Positions 61,462 through 64,000 of a DNA stretch of 64,000 bases are shown here, in pieces. How positions within the stretch are numbered: the first letter of the stretch is position 1; every line of letters begins with the position of its first letter. Origin of the DNA: Streptomyces sp. Ag109_O5-10 (GTDB taxonomy: Bacteria; Actinomycetota; Actinomycetes; Streptomycetales; Streptomycetaceae); contig NZ_FNTQ01000001.1 of the NCBI RefSeq assembly GCF_900105755.1, positions 1,302,001 through 1,366,000 of the forward strand, given 5' to 3'. Both the position numbers and the translations under genes were made by a program. Below the pieces are notes generated by a model. The model saw only the letters and a list, made by a program, of their open reading frames with translations. It ran no database searches and was not told the DNA's origin.

Positions 61462-62457
61462 TCAGGCTTTCGGCGCTTGCGCGGTCGACCCCCTGACGAC
61501 CAGCTCGGGCTCGAACAGCAGCTCCTCCGCCGGCACCACCGTCCCGCCGATCTGCGCGTTCAGGAGTTCGACGGCCGCCCTGCCCATGGCCTCGATGGGC
61601 TGCCGGACGGTGGTGAGCGGGGGCTCGGTGCAGTTCATGAACGCCGAGTCGTCGTAGCCGACCACCGAGACCCGGGAGGGCACCTCGTGCCCCTTGCGGC
61701 GGGCCGCGCGCACGGCGCCCAGGGCGAGGGGGTCGCTGGCGCAGATGATGCCCGTGACGCCCCGGTCGATGAGCCGGGACGCGGCCGCGTGACCGCCCTC
61801 GATGGAGAAGATCGCGCGGGCCACGAACTCGTCCGGCACGTCGCCGATCGCCCGCGCGGCGGCCAGTTTGCGGGCCGAGGGGACGTGGTCGCCGGGGCCG
61901 AGGACCAGGCCGATGCGCTCGTGCCCCAGGGAGGCGAGGTGCCGCCAGGCCTGCTCCACCGCCACCGCGTCGTCGCAGGACACGCTCGGGAAGCCGAGGT
62001 GCTCGATGGCCGCGTTGACCAGTACCACCGGGATGTTGCGGTCGGCGAGCAGCCGGTAGTGGTCGTGCGGCGCCTCGGCCTGGGCGTAGAGCCCGCCGGC
62101 GAACACCACGCCGGAGACCTGCTGTTGCAGCAGCAGCTCCACGTAGTCCGCCTCGGAGACCCCGCCCTTGGTCTGGGTGCACAGCACGGGCGTGAGGCCG
62201 AGCTGGGCCAGGGCGCCGCCGATCACTTCGGCGAACGCCGGGAAGATGGGGTTCTGCAGCTCGGGCAGGACCAGACCGACGAGCCGGGCGCGTTCACCGC
62301 GCAGTTGGGTGGGGCGCTCGTACCCGAGCACGTCGAGGGCCGAGAGCACCGCCTGCCGGGTCGCCTCGGAGACCCCCGGCTTGCCGTTGAGCACCCGGCT
62401 GACCGTGGCCTCGCTGACCCCGACCTTCTTGGCTACTTCCGCAAGTCGTCGCGTCAT
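61462..62457 (-). CDS. LacI-family repressor of the alpha-glucoside operon
   Basis: A protein of 331 residues from the ATG at 62457. The N-terminal HTH is RLAEVAKKVGVSEATVSRVL, NGKPGVSEATRQAVLSALDV. The periplasmic-binding-like effector part has LVGLVLPELQNPIFPAFAEV and CASDPLALGAVRAARRKGHE, VSVVGYDDSAF. It is on the same strand as the operon, directly upstream of it, and probably represses itself and the operon until the sugar inducer binds. CGCAAG repeats at its start and in front of the operon support this. Confidence 0.92.
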   Translation of the reverse strand: MTRRLAEVAKKVGVSEATVSRVLNGKPGVSEATRQAVLSALDVLGYERPTQLRGERARLVGLVLPELQNPIFPAFAEVIGGALAQLGLTPVLCTQTKGGVSEADYVELLLQQQVSGVVFAGGLYAQAEAPHDHYRLLADRNIPVVLVNAAIEHLGFPSVSCDDAVAVEQAWRHLASLGHERIGLVLGPGDHVPSARKLAAARAIGDVPDEFVARAIFSIEGGHAAASRLIDRGVTGIICASDPLALGAVRAARRKGHEVPSRVSVVGYDDSAFMNCTEPPLTTVRQPIEAMGRAAVELLNAQIGGTVVPAEELLFEPELVVRGSTAQAPKA

Positions 62458-62460
62458 GCA

Positions 62461-62496
62461 CGCAAGAGTAGCGCAAGCAACGCAAGCTTCTTGCGT
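62461..62496. promoter_or_regulatory. Repeated CGCAAG boxes, candidate LacI operator
   Basis: CGCAAG is at 62461-62466, 62472-62477 and 62481-62486, and its reverse complement CTTGCG at 62490-62495. ACGCAAG-CTT-CTTGCGT (62480-62496) is a perfect inverted repeat. It lies immediately upstream of the LacI gene, as expected for autoregulation. Confidence 0.7.
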
Positions 62497-62691
62497 AATG
62501 GGGTGGAGAGCAGTGGCACACATCCTGCCGCAGCGGGGAGGTCCGGACTCCGGCGTGGGCCGAGGCACGTCGCTCATGCCACGGCGATCGCGTACCGGGT
62601 GGAGTTCGAGCCACCCGGCGAGCGGCCGACGGCCCCCTGACCGTGCGGCACGGTGACAGCCAGGTGGAACACCTCCTGGAGGCCACGGGGT

Positions 62692-63594
62692 TCAGTTGAC
62701 CGGCAGTTCGCCGCCCTCCCGCCGGGAGGCGGCACCGAGGAGTGCACGTGCAACGTCTTCCAGGGTTCCGAGCAGCGGATTGTGGTCGTCGGCGCGCGTG
62801 ACGAGTACGACCTCGCAGGGATCGATGTCGACGACCGGCACCAGGGCGAGGTCCTCGCGCACGGCGGCGCGTCGGTCGCCGGCAGGGAAGATCGCGACGC
62901 AGTGGCCGGTGGCGATGAGTTCCAGCTTGTCCTCGAAGCTGTCGTCGATCGCGGGCGGGGGTGGTGCCGGGCGGTCGCCGACCGGCTTGGGCGTGCTCCA
63001 GACAACCGGAGTGCCGGCACAGGCCACCAGTTCCTCGGCCGACAGAGCCCGCGGGCTGACAGCGTTCTCCTTCGCCAGACGATGTCCGGCCGACGTGACG
63101 AGAACCCGCGACTCCTCGTGGAGCCCGGTCACCCGGAGGCCGTCCACGGGGAAGGGCAGTGGCCGGTACGCGACGAGGGCGTCGACCCGCCCCTCGGCGA
63201 GGGCGCGCGTGTCCCGCCAGTCGAGGTGCCGGGTGCGGACCTGGCCCTCCGGGTGCCGGCGGCGCAGCTCCTGCACACAGGCGGTGATGACCAGTCCTTC
63301 GACGTAACCGACGGTGAGCGTGCGGGGCCGGGCGGCTGCTCTGGCCGTGCGAGCGGCCTGCTCGGCCTCCTGGAGCAGCGTCCGGGCCCTGGGCAGGAAC
63401 GCCTGACCGGCCTCGGTGAGGCTGCTGCCCTGCGGCGAGCGGTCGAACAGCCGGACTCCGAGCTCCGCCTCCAGTCGCTGGATCTGACGGCTCAGCGACG
63501 GCTGTGCCAGGTGCAGCCTGGCGGCGGCCCGGCCGAAGTTGCCGTACTCCGCCACGACCGTGAAGTAGCGCACGAGCCGCAGATCGACGTCCAT
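62692..63594 (-). CDS. LysR-family regulator
   Basis: A protein of 300 residues with the LysR N-terminal [43 protein letters not shown] and RLFDRS. The effector-binding domain begins [20 protein letters not shown]. It is divergent from an SDR gene across 99 bp, in which a T-N11-A palindrome lies 27 bp from its start. It likely activates that gene in response to a small ligand. Confidence 0.9.
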   Translation of the reverse strand: MDVDLRLVRYFTVVAEYGNFGRAAARLHLAQPSLSRQIQRLEAELGVRLFDRSPQGSSLTEAGQAFLPRARTLLQEAEQAARTARAAARPRTLTVGYVEGLVITACVQELRRRHPEGQVRTRHLDWRDTRALAEGRVDALVAYRPLPFPVDGLRVTGLHEESRVLVTSAGHRLAKENAVSPRALSAEELVACAGTPVVWSTPKPVGDRPAPPPPAIDDSFEDKLELIATGHCVAIFPAGDRRAAVREDLALVPVVDIDPCEVVLVTRADDHNPLLGTLEDVARALLGAASRREGGELPVN

Positions 63595-63620
63595 TCGCCC
63601 AGGGTACGTCGCGTGTCGTC

Positions 63621-63635
63621 ATGCGCCCGGGGCAT
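63621..63635. promoter_or_regulatory. Candidate LysR binding site (T-N11-A)
   Basis: ATGCGCCCGGGGCAT (63621-63635) is a near-palindrome with ATGC/GCAT ends; T at 63622 and A at 63634 give exactly the T-N11-A spacing of LysR boxes. It sits in the gap between the divergent LysR and SDR genes. Confidence 0.6.
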
Positions 63636-63693
63636 GGCGGCATACGGAACAGGTCTTGGACAGGCAGTGCGGGCGGGCATTTGGGTTGGCGGC

Positions 63694-64000
63694 ATGAGCA
63701 CTTATGAAGGCAAGAAGATCGTGATCACGGGTGGGAGCAGCGGGATCGGCCTGACCACGGCCCGGTTGTTCGTGGAGGGCGGGGCGCGCGTACTGATCAC
63801 CGGCCGCACCCGGTCCACCCTGGACGCCGCGGTGGAGCAGTTGGGGGACCAGGCGGTCGCCGTCCGCAGCGACACCGCGAACCTGAAGGACATCGAGGCG
63901 CTGGCCGGCACGGTCCGGGACTGCTTCGGCGAGGTGGACGCGCTGTTCGTCAACGCCGGTGTCACCGCGTCCGCGCCGTTCGACTCGACGACGGAGGAGA
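63694..64000 (+). CDS. SDR-family oxidoreductase (5' part)
   Basis: The frame from an ATG at 63694 runs to the window end without a stop, so the gene is partial. The first ~100 residues show TGGSSGIG (cofactor binding), ITGRTRSTLDAAVEQLG and FVNAG, the NNAG equivalent with Phe-Val in place of Asn-Asn. The catalytic YxxxK lies beyond the window. It is divergent from LysR and probably its target. Confidence 0.85.
   Translation, partial: MSTYEGKKIVITGGSSGIGLTTARLFVEGGARVLITGRTRSTLDAAVEQLGDQAVAVRSDTANLKDIEALAGTVRDCFGEVDALFVNAGVTASAPFDSTTEE

Overview
The window is high-GC DNA with the gene style of Streptomyces or a close relative. The evidence is strong third-position G/C, GTG and TTG starts, AfsR/SARP and LuxR-type large ATPase regulators, many TetR, MarR, PadR, LysR and LacI regulators, Tat and lipobox secretion signals, and perfect G/C-rich terminator hairpins. 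It reads as an accessory or chromosome-arm region: small regulator-plus-target modules, secreted hydrolases, catabolic clusters, IS scars and decaying genes. Nothing resembles a polyketide or peptide biosynthetic cluster, and there is no CRISPR array, rRNA or convincing tRNA.

Layout. 1-7 kb: the 3' end of a PcaL-type protocatechuate-pathway fusion, an SDR, a large LuxR-type ATPase without its HTH, an MHS-type transporter and anmK. 7-13 kb: a DUF2510 protein, a TetR gene divergent from a PAP2 phosphatase/EamA pair across a long inverted repeat, and a Tat-exported phospholipase C. 13.7-19.4 kb: an AfsR-type regulator, a VanX-type D,D-dipeptidase, an ECF-like sigma factor and an NlpC/P60 protein with two SH3-like repeats. 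19.4-20.5 kb: a divergent PadR/SnoaL pair.

20.7-30.7 kb is a dormancy or hypoxia type block. A DevS/DosS-like heme-GAF kinase and a DevR/DosR-like response regulator bracket a PPOX flavoprotein, a STAS protein, phosphoketolase, PPK2, a SulP transporter and a cyclic-nucleotide-binding protein. A likely scheme is that oxygen or redox sensing drives phosphoketolase flux to acetyl phosphate and polyphosphate-based nucleotide supply. This scheme is inference.

30.9-41.2 kb: a secreted DUF916-like protein, a purple-acid-phosphatase-like metallophosphoesterase, a HupE/UreJ-type membrane protein, a lipoprotein, a TetR/Gfo-Idh-MocA pair, a hydrolase, and a DUF4097 gene interrupted at a run of nine G, next to a MarR/GbsR-type regulator. 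41.2-48 kb: an IS3 remnant, a secreted GH78-like rhamnosidase under a perfect LacI-type palindrome, an Ohr/OhrR peroxide module with two operators, and an IS982 fragment joined to a truncated hydrolase. 48-52.2 kb: two overlapping L,D-transpeptidase genes and an ECF sigma factor with a frameshift, coupled to a CU044_5270-type partner.

53-55.2 kb: a vanillate demethylase operon with a small Cys-containing protein between oxygenase and reductase. 55.2-56.4 kb: gene debris (an IclR remnant and a broken ABC ATPase). 56.5-62.5 kb: a maltose/alpha-glucoside operon (binding protein, two permeases, GH13 alpha-glucosidase) with its LacI repressor. The window ends with a LysR gene divergent from a truncated SDR.

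Three apparent single-base frameshifts (about 40,234, 51,975 and 56,085) deserve a read-level check before they are taken as biological.
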